From the NCBI RefSeq assembly GCF_902459745.1, contig NZ_CABPSJ010000001.1, forward strand, positions 248,001-312,000: DNA of 64,000 nt. The letters run 5' to 3'. Below are positions 35,528 to 45,009 of this stretch, one piece after another. Within the stretch, counting starts at the first letter, position 1; each line of letters begins with the position of its first letter. Under the pieces are notes generated by a model. That model did not search any database and was not told where the DNA came from. It saw only the letters and a program-made list of their open reading frames with translations. This DNA is from Pandoraea communis (GTDB lineage: Bacteria > Pseudomonadota > Gammaproteobacteria > Burkholderiales > Burkholderiaceae). Both the position numbers and the translations under genes were made by a program.

Positions 35528-37006
35528 ATGGACAGTTTCGATCCCGCCCAGGTCAGCATCCGCAGCGGACATTTCATCGACGGCAGTCTCGTCGACGCCG
35601 GTAACACTTATGCCGACGTAATCTGCCCGTCCAGCGGGCGCCCCTACGCTGCGCTAGCGATGGCCGACGCCGACATGGTCGATCATGCGGCCAGTCGCGC
35701 GTGGCACGCCTTCCGTCACAGTGGTTGGGCCACCTGCGCGCCGCGCGAGCGTGCCCGCGTGCTGCGCCGTCTGGCCGATCTGGTCGAAGGCGATGTCGCC
35801 ACGCTCGCGCCGCTCGAAGCCATCGGCTCGACCCGCCCGGTGCGCGACGCCGCAGCCTGGGATGTGCCGTACACCGCCGAATGTCTGCGTTTCTACGCCG
35901 AGCATGCCGACAAACATGGCGGCGAGGTGGCGGCGACAGACCCGTCGCTGCTCGGCATGACCATCACCGAACCGATCGGCGTGGTGGGGGCGATCGCGCC
36001 ATGGAATTTTCCGTTGGTCATGGCGATCTGGAAGGCGGCGCCCGCGCTCGCCGCCGGCAACGCCATCGTCATCAAGCCATCCGAAATGACGCCCTTTTCC
36101 GTGCTTCGACTCGCCGAACTCGCGATCCAGGCGGGTGTGCCTGCCGGCATCTTCAACGTGATACAAGGCGACGGACGTGTGACCGGCGATGCCTTGGTGC
36201 GTCATCCCCGCGTGGGCAAGGTCACGTTCACCGGTTCGACCCGCACAGGGGCGGCCATCATGACGGCCTGCGCACAAACCGGCACCAAGCCGGTGACGCT
36301 GGAGCTTGGCGGCAAGAGTCCGCAGGTCGTGTTCGCCGACGTGCCCGATCTCGACGCCGTCGCACGACGCATCGCCATGGGCATCACAGGCAATGCCGGA
36401 CAAGTCTGCAACGCCGGCTCGCGGCTGCTCGTCGAGGCTGGCATCGCCGACGCGTTGATCGAGCGCCTTGCCCCCATCTTCGGTGCGTTGCGCCCGGGGG
36501 CAACGTGGGCGGCCGGCACGACGCTCTCTCCCATCATCAGCGCAGCGCAGGCGCAACGTATCGGCGGACTCGTCGACCGGGCGGGCAGCGCCGGCGCCGA
36601 CGTGGTATGCGGCGGCAAGCCGATCGACGGCGGCACCGGTGGCGCCTGGTATGCCCCCACCATCCTGCGCAGCGTCGACGCGCACGCCGAGATCGTGCGT
36701 GAGGAAGTCTTCGGGCCGGTGCTGACCGTGCAGACCTTCACGACCGAAGAAGAAGCGCTGCAACTGGCACAGCATGAGGACTACGGCCTGGCCGCAGGTG
36801 TGCACACGGCCAACCTTGGCCGCGCCATGCGCATGGTGCGCGGCATCGATGCGGGCAATGTCTGGGTCAACCGCTACGGCCGGTCGTCGGACTTCGTGCT
36901 GCCCACCGGTGGTTTCAAGCGCTCGGGGCTCGGCAAGGACCTCGGCCGTCAGGCATTCGAAGCCAACCTGCGCAGCAAGGCCGTGCTGATCGATCTGAAC
37001 GGCTGA
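35528..37006 (+). CDS. NAD-dependent aldehyde dehydrogenase
   Basis: 492-aa ALDH. Features: VVGAIAPWNFPLVMAIWKAA, FTGSTRTGAAIMTACAQT, catalytic Glu in TLELGGKSPQVVFADV, nucleophilic Cys in NAGQVCNAGSRLLVEAG and C-terminal PTGGFKRSGLGKDLGRQAFE. The YAEHADKHGGEVA segment recalls PuuC/gamma-aminobutyraldehyde-type enzymes, but the substrate is open. The ATG at 35528 follows CCCGGAGAATCAGT. It is divergent from the GNAT-ghrA pair and precedes the large oxidase operon by 358 bp; oxidation of aldehydes made by that operon is possible. Confidence 0.87.
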   Translation: MDSFDPAQVSIRSGHFIDGSLVDAGNTYADVICPSSGRPYAALAMADADMVDHAASRAWHAFRHSGWATCAPRERARVLRRLADLVEGDVATLAPLEAIGSTRPVRDAAAWDVPYTAECLRFYAEHADKHGGEVAATDPSLLGMTITEPIGVVGAIAPWNFPLVMAIWKAAPALAAGNAIVIKPSEMTPFSVLRLAELAIQAGVPAGIFNVIQGDGRVTGDALVRHPRVGKVTFTGSTRTGAAIMTACAQTGTKPVTLELGGKSPQVVFADVPDLDAVARRIAMGITGNAGQVCNAGSRLLVEAGIADALIERLAPIFGALRPGATWAAGTTLSPIISAAQAQRIGGLVDRAGSAGADVVCGGKPIDGGTGGAWYAPTILRSVDAHAEIVREEVFGPVLTVQTFTTEEEALQLAQHEDYGLAAGVHTANLGRAMRMVRGIDAGNVWVNRYGRSSDFVLPTGGFKRSGLGKDLGRQAFEANLRSKAVLIDLNG

Positions 37007-37364
37007 GCGAATGAACAGACGCGGCGCAGCGGGTGCGTGAACGTTCACCGTTCGCTATTGACGGGCTCGCGCACCGCAGCCGGACAAACGATGAAACAGC
37101 GCACGACGCTTCCCGGCAATCAGGTATCCGGGTTACTACCGAGCTAAAAAAGCGCGAAGCATATCGTGCTGTTCATGCCCCCTAAAACGCATGGAATTCT
37201 ATGTTTGCACCGGGCATTTCAACGCGAAGCCAAAATTTTGATTTGGTTTAATTTTTCACATGGATGTCGCAAAACGCGCATCCCGACACGGGCGACTTCG
37301 ACGCAGCCCCCTTTCTTTCGCCCGGGAACCCCCAAGGGTTCGCCCTTCACTGAGGACAGAGATC
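37007..37364. promoter_or_regulatory. gene-free leader upstream of the HAD/oxidase/ABC operon
   Basis: 358 bp with a clear drop in G+C from about 37135 to 37260. It includes CCAAAATTTTGATTTGG (37230-37246), an imperfect dyad with CCAAA/TTTGG ends, in the A/T-richest part. The tail 37290-37350 is G+C-rich. This is presumably the promoter/operator region, perhaps with a long 5' leader; I cannot place -35/-10 boxes with confidence. TGAGGACAGAGATC before 37365 is the HAD ribosome-binding site. Confidence 0.45.
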
Positions 37365-38033
37365 ATGATCGACTTCGAGCCGAAATTCATCACCTTCGAT
37401 TGCTACGGCACACTGGTTAAATTCCGCATGGCCGACATGGCCCGCGAAATTTACGGCGACCGCCTGCAAGGCGAGGCGATGGATAACTTCGTGAAGCTGT
37501 TTGCCGCCTATCGCCGCGACGAAGTGCTCGGTGCCTGGAAGCCCTATCGCGACGTGGTGGTCGACTCGGTGCGCCGCACCTGCGAGCGCACCGGCGTGAC
37601 CTTCAAGGTCGAGGAAGCCGAACGGTTCTACCTGGCCGTGCCGACCTGGGGTCCGCACCCGGACGTGCCGGAAGGTCTGTCGCGCCTTGCCAAGAAGTAC
37701 AAGCTGGTCGGCCTGACCAACGCCGCCAACGAGCAGATCATGAGCAACATCGAGAAACTCGGTGCGCCGTTTCACGCCGTGATCACCGCGGAAGAAGTCG
37801 GTGCCTACAAGCCGCGCATGCAGGGCTTCGAATACATGTTCAAGAAGCTCAATGTGCAGCCGCACGAAATCCTGCACGTGTCCTCGAGCCCGCGCTACGA
37901 CCTGATGACCGCACATGACCTGGGCATCAAGCACAAGGCGATGGTGCTGCGCGGCCACGAACCGGAAGCGCCGTTCTACGAATACACGCCGGTCAAGGAC
38001 ATCGTCGACCTAGCCGTGCAGCTCGGCTTGTAA
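37365..38033 (+). CDS. HAD-superfamily hydrolase, haloacid dehalogenase type II-like
   Basis: 222 aa. HAD motif I is FDCYGTLV (residues 11-18, nucleophilic Asp11), motif II is LTNAANEQ, and the conserved Lys is in VGAYKPRMQGFEYMF. The motif III region is HVSSSPRYDLMTAHDLG, where typical L-2-haloacid dehalogenases have SSNxxD; the Asn is replaced by Ser-Pro. It is therefore in the type II dehalogenase group by overall sequence but may be a phosphatase or other hydrolase. It is first gene of a long operon for uptake and oxidation of a nitrogen compound, which makes dehalogenation of a natural substrate unlikely. Confidence 0.75.
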   Translation: MIDFEPKFITFDCYGTLVKFRMADMAREIYGDRLQGEAMDNFVKLFAAYRRDEVLGAWKPYRDVVVDSVRRTCERTGVTFKVEEAERFYLAVPTWGPHPDVPEGLSRLAKKYKLVGLTNAANEQIMSNIEKLGAPFHAVITAEEVGAYKPRMQGFEYMFKKLNVQPHEILHVSSSPRYDLMTAHDLGIKHKAMVLRGHEPEAPFYEYTPVKDIVDLAVQLGL

Positions 38034-38084
38034 GCCGCCGTTCGCTCCCCCCGTTTGTCTCGTCCCCAGACTCTCACCACGCCA

Positions 38085-39362
38085 ATGAAACTCGAATCGT
38101 ACTGGCTCGATACCGCACCACGCTTCCTCGGCGCCCAGGAAGGTCCTGTCGAGGGGCGGACCGACGTCGCCGTGATCGGCGCGGGCTTCACCGGCCTGTC
38201 GGCCGCGCTGGCGCTCGGCAAGCGTGGCGCGTCGGTGACGGTGCTCGATGCCGGTCCGATCGGCGGTGGGGCCTCGGGACGCAACGGCGGGCATTGCAAT
38301 ACAGGCGTGGCGCAAGACTACGCGGCACTGAGCGCACAGCTCGGCGCCGAGCGCGCCCGGGACTGCTATCGCGCGTACGCCTCGGCCGTCGATACGGTCG
38401 AGCGCGTCATTCGCGAGGAAGAGATCGACTGCGACTACAGCCGCCGCGGCAAGCTCAAGCTGGCCGCCAAGCCTCATCATCTGGCGCATCTGGAAGCTAC
38501 GGCGGCACTGATCGCGCGCGACGTCGATCCCGACGTGCAGTTGATCGGCCGCGCCGACATCGGTGACGAAATCGGCTCGGACGCCTTCTACGGTGGCCTG
38601 CTGCAACGTCACGGCGGCCAGATGCATATGGGCAAGTTCGCGGTCGGGCTCGCCAACGCCGCCGTCCGTCAGGGCGCGCGCATTCACGAACACGCACCGG
38701 TCTCCCAGATCGTCAAGCAGGGAGACGGCACGTACCGCGTCGTCTCCGGGCGCGGCGACGTGATCGCCGCTCAGGTGCTGGTGGCCACCGGCCCGTCGCG
38801 CCACGGACCGTTTGGCTGGTACCGGCGCCGCATGGCGCCGGTCGGCTCGTTCATCATCGTGACCGAACCGCTCGGCAGCGACATGCTCGACCGGCTGCTG
38901 CCCAAGCGTCGCGCTTACGTCACCAGCCGCCTGATGCACAACTATTTTCGGACCACGCCCGATCATCGGCTGGTGCTCGGCGGGCGGGCTCGCTTCACGG
39001 CGTCCGAACAGCCGTCGGATGTGCGCAGCGGTCGCATCCTGCGAGCCAACCTCGTTCAACTGTTTCCCTCGCTCGCCCAGGCCCGCATCGACTACTGCTG
39101 GGGTGGCCTGGTCGACATCACCGCCGACCGGCTGCCGCGCGCAGGCCAGCACGACGGCATCTACTTCTCGATGGGCTATAGCGGGCACGGCACACAGATG
39201 GCGACGCATATGGGCCAGATCATGGCCGACGTGATGAACGGCGACACCGCAGCCAATCCGTGGCGCGACTTCGACTGGCCGGCGATTCCGGGACACACGG
39301 GCAAGCCGTGGTTCCTGCCGCTGGTCGGCGCGTATTTCCGCATCAAGGATGTTTTCTATTGA
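38085..39362 (+). CDS. FAD-dependent amine/amino-acid oxidoreductase (PuuB/DadA-like)
   Basis: 425-aa DAO-family flavoprotein. The sequence begins LESYWLDTAPRFLG, as in gamma-glutamylputrescine oxidase PuuB, followed by the FAD site VAVIGAGFTGLSAALALGKR, SGRNGGHCNTG and a C-terminal YFSMGYSGHGTQMATHMG. It should oxidise a C-N bond of an amine, imino acid or N-substituted amino acid. The ATG at 38085 is used; there is no clear ribosome-binding site 51 bp after the HAD gene. Its relation to the second oxidase system in the same operon (45006-48015) is notable: two different flavin oxidases for one pathway. Confidence 0.85.
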   Translation: MKLESYWLDTAPRFLGAQEGPVEGRTDVAVIGAGFTGLSAALALGKRGASVTVLDAGPIGGGASGRNGGHCNTGVAQDYAALSAQLGAERARDCYRAYASAVDTVERVIREEEIDCDYSRRGKLKLAAKPHHLAHLEATAALIARDVDPDVQLIGRADIGDEIGSDAFYGGLLQRHGGQMHMGKFAVGLANAAVRQGARIHEHAPVSQIVKQGDGTYRVVSGRGDVIAAQVLVATGPSRHGPFGWYRRRMAPVGSFIIVTEPLGSDMLDRLLPKRRAYVTSRLMHNYFRTTPDHRLVLGGRARFTASEQPSDVRSGRILRANLVQLFPSLAQARIDYCWGGLVDITADRLPRAGQHDGIYFSMGYSGHGTQMATHMGQIMADVMNGDTAANPWRDFDWPAIPGHTGKPWFLPLVGAYFRIKDVFY

Positions 39363-39435
39363 TTCAACCGGCGCTGCGGCGTCGCGAAAAACTGGCAACC
39401 CCGATCCTTCGGCAACCCCTACGTGGAGATGTGCA

Positions 39436-41049
39436 ATGAAATCAGAAAAATCGGTCAACGGTGTCGACGCGCTCTGTACACCGGATGAGAGCCTGAGCCA
39501 GCGAGGCACCCAACGCCGCGATCTGCTTCGCGCGATGGCTGCCGGCGGTCTGCTGACAATGGCGGGCACGGGATTGCTGACGGCCAGCGGCCAGGCTTTC
39601 GCCCAGACGCCCAAGCGCGGCGGCAAGATTCGCGTGGCGACGCAATCGGCGTCGGCGGCCGACACGCTCGACCCCGCCAAGGGCGCACTGGCCACCGACT
39701 ATGTGCGCGCCAACATGTTCTACAACGGCCTGACCGAACTCGACTCGAAACTCGGTGCCAAGCTCGCATTGGCCGAATCGATCGACACCAAGGACGCCAA
39801 GGTCTGGGTCATCAAGCTGCGCAGCGGCGTGCAGTTCCACGACGGCAAGACCCTCACGCCGAACGACGTCGCTTACTCGATTCTGCGGCACAAGGACCCT
39901 GCCACGGCCTCGAAAGCGAAGACCCTGGCCGATCAGATCAAGGACGTGAAAGCCACCGGCCCGAACGAAGTCACCATTACGCTCGAAGGCCCGAACGCCG
40001 ACCTGCCGGTGATTCTCGCCACGTCGCATTTCCTCATCATTCAGGACGGCACCAAAGACTTCAAGAGCGCCGTGGGCACCGGCCCGTTCAAGGTCAAGGA
40101 GTTCTCGCCAGGGGTGCGCACAGTAGGCGTGCGTAACGAGAAGTACTGGAAGTCGGGCCTGCCGCATCTCGACGAAATCGAACTGATCGGCATCGGCGAG
40201 GAATCGGCGCGTGTGAATGCATTGCTGTCCGGCGACGTGCAGCTCATCAATTCCGTAAGCGCACGCTCGACCGAACGCATCAAGAACACCCCGGGCTTCG
40301 CCGTGCTGGAAACCAAGACCGGTCAGTACACCGACCTGATCATGCGCGACGAAGGCGGCATCACGGGCAACGCCGATTTCCGCCTCGGCATGATGCATCT
40401 GTTCGACCGCGAACAGATTCGCAAGACGGTGTTCCGAGGCTTCGGCGCCATCGGTAACGATCAGCCGATCGATCCGAGCAACCGCTACTACATGCCCGGC
40501 TTGCCGCAACGTCCGTTCGATCCGGAGAAGGCCGCGTTCCACTTCAAGAAGGCAGGCCTGACAAGCTCGCCGTTGCAGGTCTACGCGACCCCCGCCGCCG
40601 AAGGCTCGGTCGAGATGGCCATGCTGCTGCAACAGGCCGCGCCGAAGGCCGGCCTGAACCTGCAGATCACCCGCGTGCCGGCCGACGGTTACTGGGCCAA
40701 CCACTGGATGAAGCACCCGCTCACGTTCGGCTCGGTCAACGCCCGCCCCAGCGCCGACGTGCTGCTCACGCAGTTCTTCCGCTCCGACGCGCCGTGGAAC
40801 GAAGCCAACTGGAAGAACCCGAAGTTCGACCAATTGCTGGTGGCCGCACGCGGCGAGCCGGACGACGCCAAGCGCAAGGCGCTGTACGGTGACATTCAGA
40901 CGCTCATCCATCAGAACGGCGGCATCGGCATCCCGATGTTCCTGTCGTCGCTCGACGGGCACACCACCAAGCTCAAGGGCCTGGGCTCGATCCCGCTGGC
41001 CGGGTTGATGGGCTTCGCGTTCTCCGAGCACGTCTGGCTCGACGCGTGA
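39436..41049 (+). CDS. ABC transporter substrate-binding protein, family 5 (peptide/opine), Tat-exported
   Basis: 537-aa periplasmic binding protein of the DppA/OppA family. The N-terminus (about residues 25-60) carries a twin-arginine signal: TQRRDLLRAMAAGGLLTMAG, then ASGQAFAQT as cleavage region. The mature protein has KRGGKIRVATQSASAADTLD, FYNGLTELDSKLGAKLALAE and LRSGVQFHDGKTLTPNDVAY, all family 5 signatures. Members bind peptides, opines or other bulky amines; the operon content favours an opine or modified amino acid. The ATG at 39436 follows CGTGGAGATGTGCA. A 9-bp hairpin follows the gene. Confidence 0.9.
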   Translation: MKSEKSVNGVDALCTPDESLSQRGTQRRDLLRAMAAGGLLTMAGTGLLTASGQAFAQTPKRGGKIRVATQSASAADTLDPAKGALATDYVRANMFYNGLTELDSKLGAKLALAESIDTKDAKVWVIKLRSGVQFHDGKTLTPNDVAYSILRHKDPATASKAKTLADQIKDVKATGPNEVTITLEGPNADLPVILATSHFLIIQDGTKDFKSAVGTGPFKVKEFSPGVRTVGVRNEKYWKSGLPHLDEIELIGIGEESARVNALLSGDVQLINSVSARSTERIKNTPGFAVLETKTGQYTDLIMRDEGGITGNADFRLGMMHLFDREQIRKTVFRGFGAIGNDQPIDPSNRYYMPGLPQRPFDPEKAAFHFKKAGLTSSPLQVYATPAAEGSVEMAMLLQQAAPKAGLNLQITRVPADGYWANHWMKHPLTFGSVNARPSADVLLTQFFRSDAPWNEANWKNPKFDQLLVAARGEPDDAKRKALYGDIQTLIHQNGGIGIPMFLSSLDGHTTKLKGLGSIPLAGLMGFAFSEHVWLDA

Positions 41050-41055
41050 TGCCGG

Positions 41056-41086
41056 CAGCGGCCGCGCCTCCGGGTGCCGGCCGCTG
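41056..41086 (+). other. intercistronic hairpin between binding-protein and permease genes
   Basis: CAGCGGCCG (41056-41064) pairs perfectly with CGGCCGCTG (41078-41086), 13-nt loop. It sits just after the binding-protein stop without a T-tract. It could stabilise the upstream mRNA and lower permease expression, as known for other binding-protein operons. Confidence 0.45.
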
Positions 41087-41234
41087 ATGATCCTCTGGGC
41101 TCGCGCTTGCGCGCAGCCGATGCAGGTGAAGTTGCAGTAGGAAGTGTGCGGTGCGCGCGGCCTCATTCGGCGCGCACCGGTTGGGCACCGACGTTCCCCC
41201 ACGCGCGGTGTCGTATCTACCGGAGACGTTTCCG

Positions 41235-42191
41235 ATGAAAGCCCAGGTGCAACGACTTGTCGCAGCACGCTTCGGCCTGGCCCTGCTGACACTACTCATC
41301 GTGTCGGCGATCGTGTTCACGATCACGGCCCTGCTGCCCGGCGACGCCGCTCAGATGGCGCTCGGCCAGGCCGCCACTCCCGAAGCGGTCACTGCGTTGC
41401 GTCATCAACTCGGTCTTGACCAACCGGCCATCACGCGCTACTTCCAGTGGCTGGCCCACATGTTCGCCGGCAATTTCGGCGATTCGATGTCGAACAACCT
41501 GCCGGTCGCGCAACTCATCGCCACGCGCCTGCCCAACTCGCTCGTGCTCGCCGGCCTCACCACACTGGTGTCGGTGCCGCTCGCGCTCGGTATCGGTGTG
41601 GCCGCCGCCATGTGGCGCGGCTCGCTGCTCGACCGCGCGCTCAATGTGCTGACGCTGGCGGTGGTGGCCGTGCCCGAATTCCTCGTAGCCACCGTCGCCG
41701 TGCTGATCTTCGCCGTGAAGCTGCGCTGGCTGCCCGCGCTGTCGTACCTGTCGTCGGTCAACTCGTTCGACGATCTGCTGCGCATCTACGCGATGCCGGT
41801 GATGACGCTGTGCTGCGTGATCGTCGCGCAGATGGCCCGCATGACGCGCGCGGCCGTGATCGACCAGCTGAGTTCGTCTTATGTGGAAATGGCCGTGCTC
41901 AAGGGCGCATCGCCGATCCGCATCGTCTGGCGTCACGTGCTGCCGAACGCCGTCGGGCCGATCGCCAATGCCGTGGCGCTGAGCCTGTCGTACCTGTTCG
42001 GCGGCGTGGTCATCGTCGAATCGATCTTCAACTATCCGGGCCTCGCGAGCCTGCTCGTCGACGCCGTCACCAACCGCGATTTGCCCCTGGTGCAAGGCTG
42101 CGTGATGGTGTTTTGCACCGCCTACCTCGCGCTCGTGCTGATCGCCGATCTGTGCGCTGTCGTCTCCAACCCGAGGCTCCGTCAACGATGA
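41235..42191 (+). CDS. ABC transporter permease, DppB family
   Basis: 318-aa inner-membrane permease. It starts with LVAARFGLALLTLLIVSAIV (first helix) and has the DppB features DAAQMALGQAATPEAVTAL, LGLDQPAITRYFQWLAHMFA and GNFGDSMSNNLPVAQLIATR; the EAA loop is MAVLKGASPIRIVWRHVLPN. The ATG at 41235 follows CCGGAGACGTTTCCG. Its stop overlaps the next permease start by 4 bp (ATGA, 42188-42191), so the two are translationally coupled. Confidence 0.9.
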   Translation: MKAQVQRLVAARFGLALLTLLIVSAIVFTITALLPGDAAQMALGQAATPEAVTALRHQLGLDQPAITRYFQWLAHMFAGNFGDSMSNNLPVAQLIATRLPNSLVLAGLTTLVSVPLALGIGVAAAMWRGSLLDRALNVLTLAVVAVPEFLVATVAVLIFAVKLRWLPALSYLSSVNSFDDLLRIYAMPVMTLCCVIVAQMARMTRAAVIDQLSSSYVEMAVLKGASPIRIVWRHVLPNAVGPIANAVALSLSYLFGGVVIVESIFNYPGLASLLVDAVTNRDLPLVQGCVMVFCTAYLALVLIADLCAVVSNPRLRQR

Positions 42192-43132
42192 ACATCCGAC
42201 ACCGCTCCCCCGCGACCGCAGCCAAGGCTATCGTTCCCGCCATGTCCGTACCCTCGACTTCCGACGCCGTCACGGCGCCCGCTCCCACTCGTCCCGGCCT
42301 GCTTGCCCGTCTGCGCGAGCGCGTGTCGTGGCTCGGCATGATCGGCGGCACGCTGGTGCTGTTCTGGTTGCTGATCGCCTGTATCGGGCCGTCGATCGCC
42401 CCGCACCAGAGCGGCACCATCACCTCCGGCGATGTGTTCAGCGCCTACAGCGCCGCATTCCCGCTCGGCACCGACTATCTCGGCCGCGACATGCTCAGCC
42501 GCATCCTGATCGGCACGCGCTTCACCGTCGGCATTGCGCTGGCCGCCGCCGTACTGGCCAGCGTGATCGGCACCAGCTTCGGCCTGCTCGCCGCAGTCTC
42601 GCCGCGCTGGGTGGACGAAGTGCTCTCGCGCATCTTCGACGCCCTGGTGTCGATCCCGAGCAAGGTACTGGCGCTGGTGGTCATCGCCGCGTTTGGCTCG
42701 GGCAATGCGCTGCTGATCGGCGTCGCCGCCTTCGCCTACATTCCCGGCGCGTTCCGCATTTCGCGCGCACTGGCCGTCAACCTGATGACGCTGGAATACG
42801 TGCAGGTCGCCCGCGCCCGTGGCGAGAAGCTCTTCTATATCGCCCGCGTGGAAGTGCTGCCTAACATGATCCATCCGATGCTTGCCGACTTCGGCCTGCG
42901 CTTCGTGTTCATCGTGCTGCTGCTCTCCGGCCTGTCGTTCCTGGGCCTCGGCGTGCAACCGCCCAACGCCGACTGGGGTTCGCTGGTGCGCGAGAACATC
43001 GGCGGTCTCTCGGAAGGCGCCCCCGCCGTGCTGATGCCGGCCATCGCCATCGCCTCGCTGACCATCGGCGTGAACCTGCTGATCGACAACCTGCGCCGGC
43101 GTGGCGCCTTCGGCCCGGGAGGTGCGAAATGA
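42188..43132 (+). CDS. ABC transporter permease, DppC family
   Basis: 314-aa permease. An N-terminal cytoplasmic stretch of about 45 residues precedes the first helix (GMIGGTLVLFWLLIACIGPS). The DppC hallmark PLGTDYLGRDMLSRILIGTR follows, then the EAA loop YVQVARARGEKLFYIARVEV and GLSFLGLGVQPPNADWGSLV. The start at ATG 42188 overlaps the preceding stop by 4 bp, and its own stop overlaps the ATPase start by 4 bp. Partner of the DppB-like permease. Confidence 0.9.
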   Translation: MNIRHRSPATAAKAIVPAMSVPSTSDAVTAPAPTRPGLLARLRERVSWLGMIGGTLVLFWLLIACIGPSIAPHQSGTITSGDVFSAYSAAFPLGTDYLGRDMLSRILIGTRFTVGIALAAAVLASVIGTSFGLLAAVSPRWVDEVLSRIFDALVSIPSKVLALVVIAAFGSGNALLIGVAAFAYIPGAFRISRALAVNLMTLEYVQVARARGEKLFYIARVEVLPNMIHPMLADFGLRFVFIVLLLSGLSFLGLGVQPPNADWGSLVRENIGGLSEGAPAVLMPAIAIASLTIGVNLLIDNLRRRGAFGPGGAK

Positions 43133-45009
43133 CCGCCACCAAGACTCACGTCGATTCGTCTGCCCCCATGATCGACGTGCGTGGCTTGCGTGTGATTGCG
43201 CGCAGCCACGGCACTACCACCGAAATCGTGCGCGGCGTCGACTTCTCGGTTCGTCGCGGCGAAGTGCTCGCGCTGATCGGCGAGTCGGGCTCCGGCAAGA
43301 CCACCATTGCACTGTCGCTGCTCGGCTATGCCCGCAGCGGCTGCGAAATCGCCGGCGGACAGATCCGCATCGGCGACATCGACGTGCTCTCGCTCGACGA
43401 TCGCGCCCGCCGTTCGCTGCGCGCCCGTACCGTCGCGTACGTCGCACAGAGTGCGTCGGCCGGCTTCAACCCGGCGCGCACGATCATGGATCAGGTCATC
43501 GAGCCCGCCCTGCTGCACAAGACCGCCAGCGCCGCCCAGGCGCGTGCCAAGGCCATCGAGCTGTTCCGTGCGCTGGCTTTGCCGTCGCCGGAGACCATCG
43601 GCGCACGTTATCCGCATCAGGTCTCGGGCGGGCAGTTGCAGCGGCTCATGGCGGCCATGGCGCTGATCACCGATCCGGCAGTCGTGGTATTCGACGAACC
43701 GACCACCGCGCTCGACGTGACCACGCAGATCGAGGTGCTCGCCGCCTTCAAGAAGGTGGTGCGCGAGCTTGGCACCACGGCCGTGTACGTGTCGCACGAT
43801 CTCGCTGTCGTGGCACAGATGGCCGATCAGGTCGTCGTGCTCAATGGCGGCACCGTGCGCGAGACCGGCACCACCGCCAAGGTGCTGCACAGCCCCGACG
43901 ACGCCTACACCCGCGAGTTGCTGGCCGCACGCCGGCATGACGGCACACCACCGGCCCCGGCAAGTTCGTCCAAGGGAACCGTGCCGCTGCTGGAAATTCG
44001 CGGGCTGCATGCCGGCTACGGCAATCGCGACCGTCATGGCCTGCCCGCCGTGCGCGTGCTCGACGACGTCAGTCTGCGCATCGAAAAAGGGAGTGCCGTC
44101 GGTGTGATCGGCGAATCGGGCTCGGGCAAGACCACGCTCGCACGCGTGGTCGCCGGGCTCGTACCGCGCGCACGCGGCGAAGTGCTGTTCGACGGCCGCG
44201 CGCTGCCCGACACCTTGAGCGAACGCACGGCCGAACACTATCGCCGCATCCAGATCGTTTTCCAGAACGCCGACACCGCACTCAATCCGAGTCATTCGAT
44301 CGCCGACATCCTCGCCCGTCCGCTCAAGCTCTATCACGGACTCAAGGGCGATGCCGCGAAGAAGCGTACGCTCGCCCTGCTCGACCGCGTACGCTTGCCG
44401 GCCACGCTGCTCGATCGCACGCCCGGTGGCCTGTCCGGCGGTCAGAAGCAGCGTGTGAACCTGGCGCGCGCGCTGGCCGCCGAGCCGTCGTTGATCCTAT
44501 GCGACGAAGTGACGTCGGCACTCGATACCGTCGTGGGTGCCGCCATCATCGATCTGCTCGCCGAGCTGCGTCGCGAGCTTGGCCTGTCGTATCTGTTCAT
44601 CAGTCACGATATTTCGACCGTGCGCGCGATTTGCGACGAAGTCGTGGTGCTGTACGCCGGTCAACGCGTGGAATCCGGTGCACGTGAGGTGCTGAGTTCG
44701 CCGCCGTGGCATCCGTACACTCGCCTGCTCATCGATTCGGTGCCTGCGCTGCGCCAGGGGTGGCTCGACGAACGCCGCGCGTGCCTCTCGGGCGCGCTGC
44801 CGCCGCTCGGCACCGCTGCCGATGTTGCCGAGCTGTGCGCGTTCCGCTCGCGCTGTCCGGTGCGCATCGACGGCAAATGCAACGTCACGCCGCCATCGCT
44901 CAAAGTGCTTCAGAACGGCGCTGCCATCCTCTGTCATCACGCGGCCGACGATCTCGATACGTTGCAGAGCGCAACGCTGGCGTCGCGCGAGCCGGAGATG
45001 AGCGCATGA
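43129..45009 (+). CDS. fused double ATP-binding ABC protein (DppD-DppF type)
   Basis: 626-aa protein with two complete ABC modules. The first has Walker A GESGSGKTT (residues 51-59), signature VSGGQLQRLMAAMAL and Walker B VVVFDEPTTALD; the second has Walker A GESGSGKTT near residue 328, LSGGQKQRVNLARALAAEPS and ILCDEVTSALD. The C-terminal oligopeptide-transporter extension contains CAFRSRCPVRIDGKCNVTPP, a Cys-containing segment typical of DppD/F. It energises import through the two preceding permeases. Start and stop overlap both neighbours by 4 bp. Confidence 0.92.
   Translation: MTATKTHVDSSAPMIDVRGLRVIARSHGTTTEIVRGVDFSVRRGEVLALIGESGSGKTTIALSLLGYARSGCEIAGGQIRIGDIDVLSLDDRARRSLRARTVAYVAQSASAGFNPARTIMDQVIEPALLHKTASAAQARAKAIELFRALALPSPETIGARYPHQVSGGQLQRLMAAMALITDPAVVVFDEPTTALDVTTQIEVLAAFKKVVRELGTTAVYVSHDLAVVAQMADQVVVLNGGTVRETGTTAKVLHSPDDAYTRELLAARRHDGTPPAPASSSKGTVPLLEIRGLHAGYGNRDRHGLPAVRVLDDVSLRIEKGSAVGVIGESGSGKTTLARVVAGLVPRARGEVLFDGRALPDTLSERTAEHYRRIQIVFQNADTALNPSHSIADILARPLKLYHGLKGDAAKKRTLALLDRVRLPATLLDRTPGGLSGGQKQRVNLARALAAEPSLILCDEVTSALDTVVGAAIIDLLAELRRELGLSYLFISHDISTVRAICDEVVVLYAGQRVESGAREVLSSPPWHPYTRLLIDSVPALRQGWLDERRACLSGALPPLGTAADVAELCAFRSRCPVRIDGKCNVTPPSLKVLQNGAAILCHHAADDLDTLQSATLASREPEMSA

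Noticed and set aside
39442-41292. 616-codon open frame on the minus strand
   Set aside because: Antisense to the family-5 binding protein gene; composition typical of a shadow frame.
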